Origin: an uncultured Clostridium sp.
GTDB taxonomy: Bacteria > Bacillota > Clostridia > Lachnospirales > Lachnospiraceae
Reading direction: 5' to 3'
Assembly: GCA_900543885.1 (NCBI GenBank)
Contig: UQTA01000063.1
Coordinates: forward strand, 1 to 17,824
Length of the DNA: 17,824 nucleotides
In this document: one piece after another, positions 1-8,692 of the stretch
How positions within the stretch are numbered: position 1 is the stretch's first letter
How the letters are laid out: every line of letters starts with the position of its first letter
Position numbers and translations under genes: made by a program
The notes under the pieces: model-generated
The model's database searches: none
Told to the model about the DNA's origin: nothing
What the model saw: only the letters and a program-made list of their open reading frames with translations

Positions 1-715
1 AGGTACCCTGCATACCAGAAGAACGAGATTCGTTCACACCTGCGCTTTCAAATTGACGCAGTGCATTGACGATAACCGAACGGGTGATTCCCACTCTGTC
101 AGCGATCTGGCTGGCAACCAGTATCCCTTCATTTCCATCCAGCTCTTCAAAAATGTGGATAATTGCTTCCAGTTCAGAAAAAGAAAGTGTGCTAATTGCT
201 GATTTTACGATCTGCACTTTACGTGTTTCTTCCGCATTCTCCTCATTTACGGAACGCATCATCTCCAGTCCTACTACCGTAGTGCCATATTCACTTAAAA
301 TAATATCATCAATATCGTACTGACTGTCAGATTTATAAATAAATAATGTTCCCAGTCTTTCACCTGCAATATCGATCGGTGTAATGATAGCCTGATATTT
401 CTTTACATTTTCTTCTGCAAATCCAAGAGTTGCAAGGTTTACATTTTCCTTTGTAGATAATACACTGAGCAGACGTTCATTCAACATTTTATCTACATAA
501 CCACCCACCTGATCTTCAATCAGTTCTTCAATCTCATCCACCCCGGGCCAGATGCTTACACCAAGTACTTTGCCCTTCTTGCTGATAACAAGGATATTGG
601 ATAACAAAATTTCACTTAACACTTTGCAGATGTCATTGAAAACAACTTTATGGGAATTGTTGTTATGCAATAGCTTGTTGATTTTTCTTGTTTTGTCCAA
701 CAACTGAACGCTCAT
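1..715 (-). CDS. codY: GTP-sensing transcriptional pleiotropic repressor CodY (3' end outside window)
   Basis: CodY is a global regulator of Gram-positive bacteria that binds DNA in response to branched-chain amino acids and GTP and represses nutrient-acquisition and stationary-phase genes. The start is the ATG at 715-713, eight bases downstream of GGAGGG. The first residues MSVQLLDKTRKINKLL and the GAF-type sensor half (about residues 1-155, including VFNDICKVLSEIL and KGKVLGVSIWPG) match CodY. The C-terminal winged helix-turn-helix is visible as ASQIADRVGITRSVIVNALR, followed by FESAGVNESRSSGMQG. About 238 codons lie in the window and the family is near 260, so only some 20 residues are missing. 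It has its own promoter and is separated from topA by a terminator, so it is probably monocistronic. Confidence 0.95.
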   Translation of the reverse strand, partial: MSVQLLDKTRKINKLLHNNNSHKVVFNDICKVLSEILLSNILVISKKGKVLGVSIWPGVDEIEELIEDQVGGYVDKMLNERLLSVLSTKENVNLATLGFAEENVKKYQAIITPIDIAGERLGTLFIYKSDSQYDIDDIILSEYGTTVVGLEMMRSVNEENAEETRKVQIVKSAISTLSFSELEAIIHIFEELDGNEGILVASQIADRVGITRSVIVNALRQFESAGVNESRSSGMQGT

Positions 716-774
716 GACTAAAACCCTCCTTATCTCAATGGTACACTCTACAAATATACCTTACTAATAATTGA

Positions 775-803
775 ATTTTAGCACAATTTTTGTCCAATAA
801 CAA
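775..803 (-). promoter_or_regulatory. Sigma-A promoter for codY
   Basis: On the minus strand, -35 TTGTTA (803-798) and -10 TAAAAT (780-775) are separated by exactly 17 bases. A TGC directly before the -10 gives an extended TGn element. The expected start lies about 55 bases before the codY ATG. No clear CodY box (AATTTTCWGAAAATT) is visible here, so autoregulation is not shown. Confidence 0.65.
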
Positions 804-851
804 TAGTTTTTTGAAGATTTCATGTTTTTCCGAAAATAAAAAAGACAAGGT

Positions 852-891
852 AAAAAATGCCTGTACAAGAACGCTTTCCTGTACAGGCATT
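852..891 (-). terminator. Rho-independent terminator of topA
   Basis: Perfect 12-bp inverted repeat AATGCCTGTACA / TGTACAGGCATT (880-891 and 856-867) with a 12-base loop. On the minus strand it is followed by a run of six T. It lies 37 bases after the topA stop codon and separates topA from codY. Confidence 0.88.
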
Positions 892-927
892 CCAGCTGTT
901 TATGAGGATCAAACAGCCATTATTCTG

Positions 928-3033
928 TTATTTCTGCTCTTCTGACGGCTTATCCATACGGTATCCGCAGCTTTCATTGGCACAGAGAAGTTTATTTCCT
1001 TTCTCTACCATATAGGAACCACATTTCGGGCACTTCAGCGTAGACGGCTTCTGCCAGGACATGAAATCACAGTCCGGATTTGCCTCACAGCCATAGTACA
1101 AGCGGCCTTTCTTGGTTTTTTTGCGTACTACTTCTTTTCCGCACTTCGGACAAGGTACCCCTATCTTTTCCAGATAAGGTTTTGTATTCTTGCATTCCGG
1201 GAAACCAGGACATGCAAGGAACTTTCCATGTGGACCGTATTTTACTACCATATGACGTCCGCACTGGTCGCAGATCTCATCTGTCACTTCATCTTCGATC
1301 TTAACAGACTCCAGTTCCTTCTGTGCAACATTTACTGCCTCATCCAGATCTGGATAGAAGTTTCGGATAATCGTCTTCCATGCTACCGTACCGTCTGCCA
1401 CACGGTCTAACAGAGTTTCCATATTTGCCGTAAAACTTAAGTCCACAATACTTGGGAAGGACTTTTTCATAATACGGTTTACTACTTCACCCAGTTCTGT
1501 TACATAAAGGTTTTTATTTTCCTTTGCAACATAACGTCTGGCAATAATAGTTGTGATCGTAGGTGCATAGGTACTTGGGCGTCCGATTCCCTGCTCTTCC
1601 ATTGCTTTTACCAGAGAAGCCTCTGTATAATGAGCTGGCGGCTGTGTAAAATGCTGGCTTGGCTGAAGCTCTTCCAGTTTTAATTCCATTCCGCTTTCAA
1701 TAGCTCCGATCACCTGCTTCTTCTCTTCTTCGTCATCAGAAGCTACGTAAACAGACATAAAACCGTCAAAAGAAAGTCGGGAGGCTGAAGTGGTAAATAT
1801 ATGTTTTCCTGCATGGATCTTTACAGAAGTAGTTTCATATACAGCCGGAGCCATACGGCTGGCTGTAAAACGCTTCCAGATCAGCTGATACAGGCGGAAA
1901 AGATCTCTTGGAAGAGATTCTTTTACCATAACCGGAGTCAGTGAAATATCTGTAGGACGGATGGCTTCATGTGCGTCCTGGATCTTTCCTGTATTTTTAG
2001 CAGAAGCTTCTCCTTCTGCCACATAATTATCGCCATAATGTTCTTTTACGAAAGAACGAGCTGCTGCATCTGCCTCATCTGCTACACGGGTAGAATCTGT
2101 ACGCAGATAGGTGATCAGACCAATGGTTCCATGACCTTTCACCTCAACACCTTCATACAGCTGCTGGGCGATACGCATGGTCTTCTGGGTAGAGAAGTTT
2201 AATGCCTTAGAAGCTTCCTGCTGTAAAGTACTGGTAGTAAAGGGGATCGGTGCCTTTTTAATACGTTCACCCTTTTTCACTTCATCTGCCACATAGCTGA
2301 CATTTTCTAAATCCTTTAAAACAGCATCCAGTTCTTCCTTGCTGTGGATCACCGTTTTGCTGCCCTTTACGCCCTCTTCACCAGCCAGGCCATAGTATTT
2401 CGCATCCAGAGGCTTCTTGCTTCCTGCAATATTTAACATTGCGTCCAGGTTCCAGTATTCTTCCGGAATAAATGCATTGATCTCATCTTCCCTGTCACAG
2501 ATCATCCGCAGTGCTACTGACTGCACACGGCCCGCACTTAAGCCTCTTTTTACCTTTGCCCATAAAAGAGGACTGATACGATAACCTACCATACGGTCTA
2601 ACATACGTCTGGTCTGCTGGGCATTAACCAGATTCATATCCAGTTCTCTTGGAGATTTTAAAGATGCCTTTACTGCATTTTTCGTGATCTCGTTAAAGCT
2701 GATACGGTATACCTGTTTATTTTTAAGCTCATCCAGTTTCAAAGCCTTCATCAAGTGCCAGGAAATTGCCTCTCCTTCACGGTCAGGGTCCGTTGCCAGA
2801 TAGATCTTATCTGCTTTTTTCACTTCCTTGCGCAGTTTTGCAAGTACATCGCCTTTTCCTCTGATCGTAATATATTTTGGTTCGTAGTCGTGTTCCGGGT
2901 CAAAGCCTAACTGACTTTTAGGCAGATCTCTAACATGACCGCCAGAAGCGTCTACTTCATAATTGCTTCCTAAAAACTTTTTTATGGTCTTCACTTTTGC
3001 AGGTGACTCTACGATTACCAGATGATTCGCCAT
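928..3033 (-). CDS. topA: DNA topoisomerase I (type IA)
   Basis: A 701-residue type IA topoisomerase that relaxes negative supercoils by passing one strand through a transient break. The N-terminal Toprim domain shows LVIVESPAKVKTI and the acidic triad region ATDPDREGEAISWHL (about residues 80-94). The catalytic tyrosine sits in GLITYLRTDSTRV (Tyr about 309). RPSTYAPTI near residue 485 is also characteristic. Three C-terminal zinc-finger modules with paired cysteines follow (CDQCG...CPGFPEC, CPKCG...CEANPDC, CPKCG...CANESC). The length is normal for Firmicutes. AAGGAG six bases before the ATG supports the start. It lies downstream of dprA, the order common in Firmicutes, separated by about 280 bases that hold a structured repeat. 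The downstream terminator is clear; no confident promoter was found. Confidence 0.97.
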   Translation of the reverse strand: MANHLVIVESPAKVKTIKKFLGSNYEVDASGGHVRDLPKSQLGFDPEHDYEPKYITIRGKGDVLAKLRKEVKKADKIYLATDPDREGEAISWHLMKALKLDELKNKQVYRISFNEITKNAVKASLKSPRELDMNLVNAQQTRRMLDRMVGYRISPLLWAKVKRGLSAGRVQSVALRMICDREDEINAFIPEEYWNLDAMLNIAGSKKPLDAKYYGLAGEEGVKGSKTVIHSKEELDAVLKDLENVSYVADEVKKGERIKKAPIPFTTSTLQQEASKALNFSTQKTMRIAQQLYEGVEVKGHGTIGLITYLRTDSTRVADEADAAARSFVKEHYGDNYVAEGEASAKNTGKIQDAHEAIRPTDISLTPVMVKESLPRDLFRLYQLIWKRFTASRMAPAVYETTSVKIHAGKHIFTTSASRLSFDGFMSVYVASDDEEEKKQVIGAIESGMELKLEELQPSQHFTQPPAHYTEASLVKAMEEQGIGRPSTYAPTITTIIARRYVAKENKNLYVTELGEVVNRIMKKSFPSIVDLSFTANMETLLDRVADGTVAWKTIIRNFYPDLDEAVNVAQKELESVKIEDEVTDEICDQCGRHMVVKYGPHGKFLACPGFPECKNTKPYLEKIGVPCPKCGKEVVRKKTKKGRLYYGCEANPDCDFMSWQKPSTLKCPKCGSYMVEKGNKLLCANESCGYRMDKPSEEQK

Positions 3034-3120
3034 TGTAAACTCCTTATTCCTGTTCCTTTATTTATGCGCCATATCCCCAATGATCTTGTTTCTTCTCTCA
3101 GGACTTTTTATTCATTTGTT

Positions 3121-3265
3121 ACAGTTCAGCCTTGCGAAGATTTAGTGTCAAAAATACATTGAAAACTTGTTTTCATAAGTGCTTTTGACCCTAAATCTTC
3201 ATAAGGCAGACGCCCAAAGCTTCTTGTCCGCTGCAAGCGGGCAAGAAGATGCAAGGCTGAACTGT
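3121..3265. repeat. Structured dispersed repeat, copy 1 (nested hairpins)
   Basis: A 145-bp unit bounded by perfect 15-bp inverted repeats, ACAGTTCAGCCTTGC at 3121 and GCAAGGCTGAACTGT at 3251. Inside are two further hairpins. One has 18-bp arms starting GAAGATTTAG and ending CTAAATCTTC with one mismatch, and contains its own TGAAAAC/GTTTTCA stem. The other is CTTCTTG-CCGC with GCGG-CAAGAAG. The whole would fold as a three-way junction. A 25-bp block at 3238-3262 recurs inverted at 6220-6244. It fills most of the dprA-topA gap and codes for nothing recognisable. Confidence 0.8.
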
Positions 3266-3316
3266 AACATTTATTTCTATAAATGGCTATATGCATCTGT
3301 AAATCACAGCAGACCT

Positions 3317-4426
3317 TTAAAACAGTTTTTTTGTATAATAAAGCCCCGCTGTTCTCACAGCATATCCGCCAAGTTCTAATTCCAGAAGTGCATCCATCGA
3401 CTGACTGACAGACAGTCCTGTCTTTGATGCGATTTCCTCTATATGGCGCGGTTCGGAATCTAGGCAACTATACACCATTTTTTCTTTCTTTGCAAGTCCC
3501 TTCTGCTTTTTTTCAGAAAGCTTTTCCTTTGCTTTTACAGAAATTCCCAGATTTTCAAGGACCATTTCCGGCGAAAAAAGAACCTGCGCGCCCTCTGCGA
3601 TCAACTGATTGCAGCCCGTGCTTAAAGCATCCGTGATCCGTCCCGGAAGGGCATATATTTCTTTTCCCTGCTCTAATCCTGACTGTGCAGTAATAAGCGA
3701 TCCGCTTTTCTCTTTCGCCTCTATAACCAGGATAACATCTGAAAGACCGCTGATAATACGGTTGCGTATGGGAAAGTTTCTGGGCAAAGGGGGAGTTTTT
3801 AAGGCATACTCTGAAATCAGCCCACCGTGAAAAGGAATCGTTTCGTATAATTCATAATTACTTCTTGGATAACACTGATCCACTCCGCATCCAAGGACTG
3901 CATATGTCATTCCTCCGCCATTTAAAGCTCCTTCATGGCCTGCGCCATCAATTCCCAACGCCATTCCGCTGATGATCTGAATTCCGGCTGCAGCCAATTC
4001 TCTTGCCATATAGTTAGCTGCTTCTCTCCCATAGGCAGTACAGTTTCTGGCTCCGATCACTGCGGCAGTAGCTTTATCTTCCTGTGGAAGGTTTCCCTTT
4101 ACATAAAGCCCCATAGGATAATCGTATACAGAATACAAACGGCTTGGATACATTTCATCCAAAGGTGTGATAAAGCAGATCCCTTTCTCACTTAATCTAT
4201 AATATTCTTCTTCCAGTCTGGAAAATTCCTTTTTCCAATCATCAAATCGATGGGCATCGGTCTCTTTTTTTAAGATCCCTTTTTTCCACAATTGTGTTCC
4301 TTCTATATAATATGCTTCTCTAAAACCACCTGCTTCTTCCCCAATGAGACGTATCTGCAGCGCACCTGCAGACGGCAGGTGACACAGCCAATACAAAAAT
4401 ACCTTTTCTAATGCTTCTTTCCCCAT
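3317..4426 (-). CDS. dprA: DNA-processing protein DprA
   Basis: DprA binds incoming single-stranded DNA and loads RecA during transformation; in non-competent species it is kept for DNA handling. The Rossmann-type core is clear: AVIGARNCTAYGREAANYMA, then GIQIISGMALGIDGAGHEGAL, AVLGCGVDQCYPRSN, and FPIRNRIISGLSDVILVIEA with SGSLITA. A C-terminal winged helix (about the last 60 residues, EKMVYSCLDSEPRHIEEIA) is the usual DprA_WH module. I chose the ATG at 4426 (369 aa) because GGAGG lies seven bases before it. An upstream ATG at 4486 would add 20 unlikely residues buried inside comM. The gene overlaps the 3' end of comM by 19 bases, implying translational coupling. Confidence 0.94.
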   Translation of the reverse strand: MGKEALEKVFLYWLCHLPSAGALQIRLIGEEAGGFREAYYIEGTQLWKKGILKKETDAHRFDDWKKEFSRLEEEYYRLSEKGICFITPLDEMYPSRLYSVYDYPMGLYVKGNLPQEDKATAAVIGARNCTAYGREAANYMARELAAAGIQIISGMALGIDGAGHEGALNGGGMTYAVLGCGVDQCYPRSNYELYETIPFHGGLISEYALKTPPLPRNFPIRNRIISGLSDVILVIEAKEKSGSLITAQSGLEQGKEIYALPGRITDALSTGCNQLIAEGAQVLFSPEMVLENLGISVKAKEKLSEKKQKGLAKKEKMVYSCLDSEPRHIEEIASKTGLSVSQSMDALLELELGGYAVRTAGLYYTKKLF

Positions 4427-5958
4427 ATCCGTTCCTCCAACGCCCTGTAACCAAAGGCTTCTGATAAATGTTCCTTCTGGATCCATTCTTCTCCATCCAG
4501 ATCAGCAATGGTTCTTGCAGTTTTTAATACCCTGTGATAACCTCTGGCACTCATCCCTCTTGCCTCATATACGCGTCTTGCAAAACGTCGTTCCGCCCCT
4601 TTTAGTTTACAAAAACTTTGAATCTCTCTCTGCCCCATACAGCTGTTAGTACGTACATTGGTTCCCTGAAAACGATGTGCCTGTATTTTCACCGCTTTTT
4701 CTACACGGCTTCGTATCGCAGCAGAATCCTCATTTTCCATATTTTGATCTTCTAATTCTGAAAATGTAACTGGCGCTGCTTCCACACAGATATCAAACCG
4801 CTCTAAAATAGGTCTTGAAAGCCGGTTCAGATAGTTTTGTATCTGCATAGGCGTACAGGTGCATCTGCTCCGATCTGGGAAGAAACCGCAGGGGCAGGGG
4901 TTCATGGCTCCGATAATGAGAAAATCGGCCGGAAACTCATAACTGCCTGACACACGGCTTATTGTGATACGATGTTCTTCCAAAGGCTCCCTCAGTGCCT
5001 CTATGGCTCCCCTGCTGAAATGAGGAAGTTCATCTAAAAATAATACCCCGCCGCTTGCAAGCGACAATTCTCCTGGTTTTGGCACTTTTCCACCCCCTGT
5101 AAGTCCCTGAGGAGAAATGGTATGGTGGGGGCTGCGAAATGGTCTGTGAGAAAGCAAAGGCTGTCCTGCCGGAAGCAGACCACATAAGCTATATATCTTT
5201 GAAATTTCTATATTTTCTTCCCAGGAAAGGGCCGGAAGAATGGTTGGGATACGTTTGGCCACCATGGTTTTCCCTGTCCCGGCACTTCCGCACATTAAAA
5301 GGCCGTGTCTTCCGGCTGCTGCTACCTCTGCTGCCCGCCGCAAAACACTCTGTCCGCATATTTCTCTAAAATCAAAGGGATCATTTGTTTCAACTTTATG
5401 ATCACTTATTGTTTCCTGTTGTTGTTCTCTGCTTATTTCTTCCAAATGGTCATGTGACAATAAATCTTGCAAATGTTTCAAAGACTTGACCCCTGCAATC
5501 TGGATCCCTTCAATCAAAGCCCCTTCTGCCACATTAGAAACTGGTAAAAAGCATCTGCGAAATCCTAATTTCTTTGCAGTCGACACAAGGATCAGTACAC
5601 CTCTTACCGGTTTTACACTTCCATCCAGTCCCAGTTCTCCGATCAAAAGAGAATCTTTTAACTTTTCCGCTTCCAGCAGCCCAAAAGCCCCTAAAACTGC
5701 AGCTGCTATGGGAAGATCAAAAGCTGTTCCCTCTTTTTTGCTTCCTGCCGGTGACAGATTCACTGTGATCTTCTTAGCCGGAAGCTGAAAGTTTGAATTT
5801 TTCAGCGCAGTTCTGACCCGTTCCTGCGCCTCTCTTACCTCCAATGCCAGCTGCCCGGAAATGGAGAATCCAGGCAGTCCGTTGGATACATCTGCTTCTA
5901 CAGACACCAGAAAACCTTCCATTCCATGAATCCCGGCGCTGTTTATCTGCGTAAACAT
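4408..5958 (-). CDS. comM: YifB/ComM-family Mg-chelatase-like AAA+ ATPase
   Basis: A 516-residue member of the YifB/ComM family. In naturally transformable bacteria ComM is a hexameric helicase that promotes branch migration of donor DNA; elsewhere its role is less certain. The N-terminal Lon-protease-like domain is visible (residues 1-165, with VNLSPAGSKKEGTAFDLPIA). Walker A is GSAGTGKT (about 224-231), Walker B is GVLFLDELPHF, and the family-typical GAMNPCPCGFFPD and CTCTPMQIQNYLNRLSRPIL segments follow. The C-terminal Mg_chelatase_C segment (SARGYHRVLKTARTIADL) is complete. AAGGAG eight bases before the ATG supports the start. It is followed by the overlapping dprA, forming a recombination/uptake operon. 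Confidence 0.94.
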   Translation of the reverse strand: MFTQINSAGIHGMEGFLVSVEADVSNGLPGFSISGQLALEVREAQERVRTALKNSNFQLPAKKITVNLSPAGSKKEGTAFDLPIAAAVLGAFGLLEAEKLKDSLLIGELGLDGSVKPVRGVLILVSTAKKLGFRRCFLPVSNVAEGALIEGIQIAGVKSLKHLQDLLSHDHLEEISREQQQETISDHKVETNDPFDFREICGQSVLRRAAEVAAAGRHGLLMCGSAGTGKTMVAKRIPTILPALSWEENIEISKIYSLCGLLPAGQPLLSHRPFRSPHHTISPQGLTGGGKVPKPGELSLASGGVLFLDELPHFSRGAIEALREPLEEHRITISRVSGSYEFPADFLIIGAMNPCPCGFFPDRSRCTCTPMQIQNYLNRLSRPILERFDICVEAAPVTFSELEDQNMENEDSAAIRSRVEKAVKIQAHRFQGTNVRTNSCMGQREIQSFCKLKGAERRFARRVYEARGMSARGYHRVLKTARTIADLDGEEWIQKEHLSEAFGYRALEERIWGKKH

Positions 5959-6142
5959 AGACCATGCTCCTTTCTGCTCTCACTTGACAGATAAATACAC
6001 TTTTTTCGCTGTCATATTATTGCTGTTGGAAATAAAAAAGAATAAATAAAATAGAGTAAATAAAATAGTTAGATCGATCAGAATCAAAATCTTAAATTGC
6101 TGCCATTCATTAACGTGACAGCTTTGAATAAAAGACAATTTC

Positions 6143-6171
6143 AGTGTATCCAAGAAGAGCACAAATTGCAA
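6143..6171 (-). promoter_or_regulatory. Candidate sigma-A promoter for comM-dprA
   Basis: On the minus strand, -35 TTGCAA (6171-6166) and -10 TACACT (6148-6143) are 17 bases apart. They lie about 185 bases upstream of the comM ATG, in the 307-bp gap 5959-6265. The rest of that gap is A/T-rich, with no convincing gene, terminator or riboswitch. Repeat copy 2 begins at the far end of the same gap. Confidence 0.45.
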
Positions 6172-6219
6172 GCACATTTTAACCAAAGCAAGGAAATCCT
6201 GGCAGTAGCCCTGATTATC

Positions 6220-6306
6220 GTTCAGCCTTGCATCTTCTTGCCCGTTTGCTGCAGGCAAGAAGTTTTCAACGCACCTTGGGTTCTAAATCCCCACAAGGCT
6301 GGACTG
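6220..6306. repeat. Structured dispersed repeat, copy 2 (shortened)
   Basis: An 87-bp relative of the 3121-3265 repeat in opposite orientation. The first 25 bases (6220-6244) are identical to the reverse complement of 3238-3262. It keeps the hairpin CTTCTTGCC/GGCAAGAAG and near-perfect end repeats (GTTCAGCCTTG with CAAGGCTGGAC, one mismatch), but lacks roughly 60 bases of the central hairpin. Its outer part overlaps the 3' end of the gene at 6266-7060. Confidence 0.75.
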
Positions 6307-7060
6307 CTGCAAATTCTGTCATAAGAAGGCGGAAACGCAAAGGCAGATGATTTCTCTGACAGTCCGGATTTTTTCTCTGTTCAATTGCGATCGTTGTAAA
6401 AAAGGTTTTCCAGAGTTTTTCCCACTCTTTCTCTTCCTTTTCTGTTTTCAGTTTTTCCAGTTCTTCTCTGGAAAGCTCTGCCAACAGCCATTTTTTGCCT
6501 TTTTCATGAACTGCAGCTTTTCCTCTTCCCACATCACAGATCAACCAGTTTTCCTCTGGCAGACGATCTGCAAAATAAGGCGCGATCAGCTCTAAAATGT
6601 CATTTTTCGGCTGTATCTTACCTGCTAAAAATCTCTCATCCATCTGTGAAAAGCGCAGAAATTCAATGAACTGGTGTTTTTCGTTGTATACACTGCGGCA
6701 CAATTTAAACACTTCATGGACAGCAGGGATCTGAAGCTGATCAGCCGCAGCTGCACCATGCAAAAACAATACTTTCAAATACCGGTACATTTTATCTGCC
6801 CGCAGAACATCCTGGCTGAGACAGGCTGCATACAGCTGTTCCAAAATGCCGGAATTTAACCGCCTGCATACTGTTCCGATCACTTTTTGCACCTTTTCAG
6901 CGTCAGGACTGCACTCCCTGTATACAGCAAATAATTCTGTATCCTGGCCGCTGTTTTTTATCTCCAGCCTCAATTCATTCTGCGGGATCTTACTCATTCC
7001 CGCATCATAAATACAGCTCAGTATTCCCTCATATGTAGGTTCGCACAAAAAAACGGTCAT
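6266..7060 (-). CDS. DNA metabolism protein of the TIGR03915 / DUF4130 type
   Basis: 264 residues, recognised as the family that is almost always paired with the putative DNA modification/repair radical SAM protein. Its biochemical role is unknown; it is presumed to act with that enzyme on DNA. Diagnostic stretches are VFLCEPTYEGILSCIYDA at the N terminus, ECSPDAEKVQKV, VHEVFKLCRSVYNEKHQFIEFLRFSQ in the middle, and DILELIAPYFADRLPEENWLICD. A charged helix (about residues 190-230, rich in K and E) precedes the end. AGGG about nine bases before the ATG is an acceptable Shine-Dalgarno. It follows the radical SAM gene by 48 bases, so the two are probably one operon. The last dozen codons (VQPCGDLEPKVR) are read from a dispersed repeat, so the native C terminus may have been replaced. 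Confidence 0.85.
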   Translation of the reverse strand: MTVFLCEPTYEGILSCIYDAGMSKIPQNELRLEIKNSGQDTELFAVYRECSPDAEKVQKVIGTVCRRLNSGILEQLYAACLSQDVLRADKMYRYLKVLFLHGAAAADQLQIPAVHEVFKLCRSVYNEKHQFIEFLRFSQMDERFLAGKIQPKNDILELIAPYFADRLPEENWLICDVGRGKAAVHEKGKKWLLAELSREELEKLKTEKEEKEWEKLWKTFFTTIAIEQRKNPDCQRNHLPLRFRLLMTEFAAVQPCGDLEPKVR

Positions 7061-7108
7061 ATCTTTTTTCCCTGCTCTTTCCTCCGTTAAAGACGTTTTA
7101 TCTTACTT

Positions 7109-8623
7109 TTACATCTGTCCAAATACTGCGCTCCTGACTGCTTCCTTTACCAGCTGTTCTTTAAACCCGGCGGTCTTTTCTTCTTCCAGATGCATATCAT
7201 CAAACAAAGATAACTGCCTGTAGCTGTCTCTGTTTTCTATATCCCATACTTTTCGCCTCTCATCCCCTATAAGAGCACTGGTAATGGAATCTTCATCCAT
7301 TCTAAAAGAAATTTCCATTTTTCCGGAACAGGTAATAAAATACCTGGCCCGCTTTAAGACTACACCCATCCGCTTTAAACCATCAAAATCCAGTTTTCCC
7401 TGTTTTCTGGCAGCAATGATCCTCCTGGCTGATTTTACTCCCACTCCCGGCACGCGAAGAAGCTGTTCGTAAGAAGCTTTATTGATCTCTACTGGAAAAT
7501 CTTTCAGATTCTGCAATGCCCAGTCACACTTCGGATCCAAAAACAGATTGAAGTTAGGTCTTTTTTCAGAAAGAAGTTCTTCTGCCTTAAATCCATAGAA
7601 ACGCAATAGCCAGTCGGCCTGATAAAGCCTGTGCTCCCTTAAAAGAGGCGGACCTCCCGGCAAAGACGGCAGGTGACTGTCGTCATTAACAGGAACATAC
7701 GCAGAATAAAAAACTCGTTTTAAGCCAAAATTGCGGTAAAGAGCCTGGGTAACAGAAAGCATCTGAAAATCATTTTCCGGAGTGGCACCTACGATCATCT
7801 GCGTACTCTGTCCGGCAGGTACAAATGCTTTTGTTCCATACTTGCGTTCTGTAAGTGCCGGCACGGAATGATCTGTTCTGTTAGAAAGCAGGAGCGAATC
7901 CTTTTGGGTTAATTCCGGTCGTATAAGGGATGCACCTCCTGCAAATCCTGCGCGTTCGGATGGATATAGCTTTCTGTATCCTCTGTCATACCCCAGCAAA
8001 CGTCCAGACAATGCAATTCCCTGCTGCACCTGGCGCATAGGGGACAAAATCTTTTCTCTGGTCTTTCCTGGCGCCAGTTCCCGCAGTCCGGCAGCTGTAG
8101 GCAGTTCCAGATTAATGCTCATACGATCTGCCAGAAAACCCAGACGCTCTACCAGTTCCCCCGACGCACCTGGTATTGATTTTACATGGATATAGCCATT
8201 AAAATGATATACATTCCGCAGTTTATAAAGAGTCTCATAGATCAGTTCCATGGTATGATCGGCAGTAGAAAGAATACCGGAGCTTAAAAACAGACCCTCG
8301 ATATAATTTCTTCTATAAAATTCCATAGTAAGCGTACAGACTTCATCTGGGGTAAAGGCAGTCCGCAATGTATCATTGCTGCAGCGATTTACACAATATT
8401 TGCAGTCATAAATACACTGATTGGTAAAAAGGATCTTTAACAGTGAAATACATCTTCCGTCCGCTGCAAAACTGTGACAGATACCTGCTTCTGAAGAATT
8501 CCCCAGATGCCCTTTTTTTCCTTTCCTCTCTACCCCACTGGATGTACAGGCAACGTCATATTTCGCTGCATCCGTAAGTATTTTCAGTTTTTCCTCTATG
8601 GTAAGGTTCTCCTGTATCAGCAT
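7109..8623 (-). CDS. Putative DNA modification/repair radical SAM protein (TIGR03916 type)
   Basis: 504 residues. The CX3CX2C radical SAM motif is CIYDCKYC at about residues 70-77, in the family-typical context LLKILFTNQC, and should bind a 4Fe-4S cluster and S-adenosylmethionine. The middle shows LFLSSGI and GYIHVKSIPGAS, as in the family. A helix-hairpin-helix near the C terminus (LLRVPGVGVKSARRI) fits DNA binding. The reaction is not known. I chose the ATG at 8623, with GGTGG seven bases upstream, over the longer reading from 8806. The extra 61 codons would run across a promoter, two LexA-like boxes and the galE terminator, and they do not look like protein. It is the first gene of a pair with the TIGR03915-type protein. 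Confidence 0.88.
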   Translation of the reverse strand: MLIQENLTIEEKLKILTDAAKYDVACTSSGVERKGKKGHLGNSSEAGICHSFAADGRCISLLKILFTNQCIYDCKYCVNRCSNDTLRTAFTPDEVCTLTMEFYRRNYIEGLFLSSGILSTADHTMELIYETLYKLRNVYHFNGYIHVKSIPGASGELVERLGFLADRMSINLELPTAAGLRELAPGKTREKILSPMRQVQQGIALSGRLLGYDRGYRKLYPSERAGFAGGASLIRPELTQKDSLLLSNRTDHSVPALTERKYGTKAFVPAGQSTQMIVGATPENDFQMLSVTQALYRNFGLKRVFYSAYVPVNDDSHLPSLPGGPPLLREHRLYQADWLLRFYGFKAEELLSEKRPNFNLFLDPKCDWALQNLKDFPVEINKASYEQLLRVPGVGVKSARRIIAARKQGKLDFDGLKRMGVVLKRARYFITCSGKMEISFRMDEDSITSALIGDERRKVWDIENRDSYRQLSLFDDMHLEEEKTAGFKEQLVKEAVRSAVFGQM

Positions 8624-8636
8624 CGTATCACCACCA

Positions 8637-8648
8637 GAACATTCGTTT
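8637..8648. promoter_or_regulatory. LexA-like SOS box, proximal
   Basis: GAACATTCGTTT on the plus strand matches the Firmicutes LexA pattern GAAC-N4-GTTC at seven of eight defined positions. It begins seven bases downstream of the -10 of the radical SAM promoter, where a bound repressor would block transcription. Confidence 0.55.
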
Positions 8649-8654
8649 GTACTT

Positions 8655-8683
8655 ATTTTATCATACCCGCACTGCAAATGCAA
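8655..8683 (-). promoter_or_regulatory. Sigma-A promoter of the radical SAM DNA-repair operon
   Basis: Minus strand -35 TTGCAT (8683-8678), 17-base spacer, -10 TAAAAT (8660-8655), with a TGA immediately before the -10 (extended TGn). The likely start is about 25 bases before the ATG at 8623. LexA-like boxes lie on both sides. Confidence 0.7.
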
Positions 8684-8692
8684 CCATTTTTC

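Noticed and set aside
3126..3467. A 113-codon minus-strand ORF overlapping the end of dprA.
   Set aside because: It is out of frame within dprA and then reads through the structured repeat; no recognisable motif.
4427..4486. Longer DprA from the ATG at 4486.
   Set aside because: The 20 extra residues lie within comM and lack a Shine-Dalgarno; the ATG at 4426 has GGAGG at ideal spacing.
5980..6258. A 92-codon minus-strand ORF upstream of comM.
   Set aside because: It lies over repeat copy 2, a promoter and A/T-rich leader; the phenylalanine/leucine-rich run comes from T-rich DNA, and the similar peptide near 3250 comes from the repeat.
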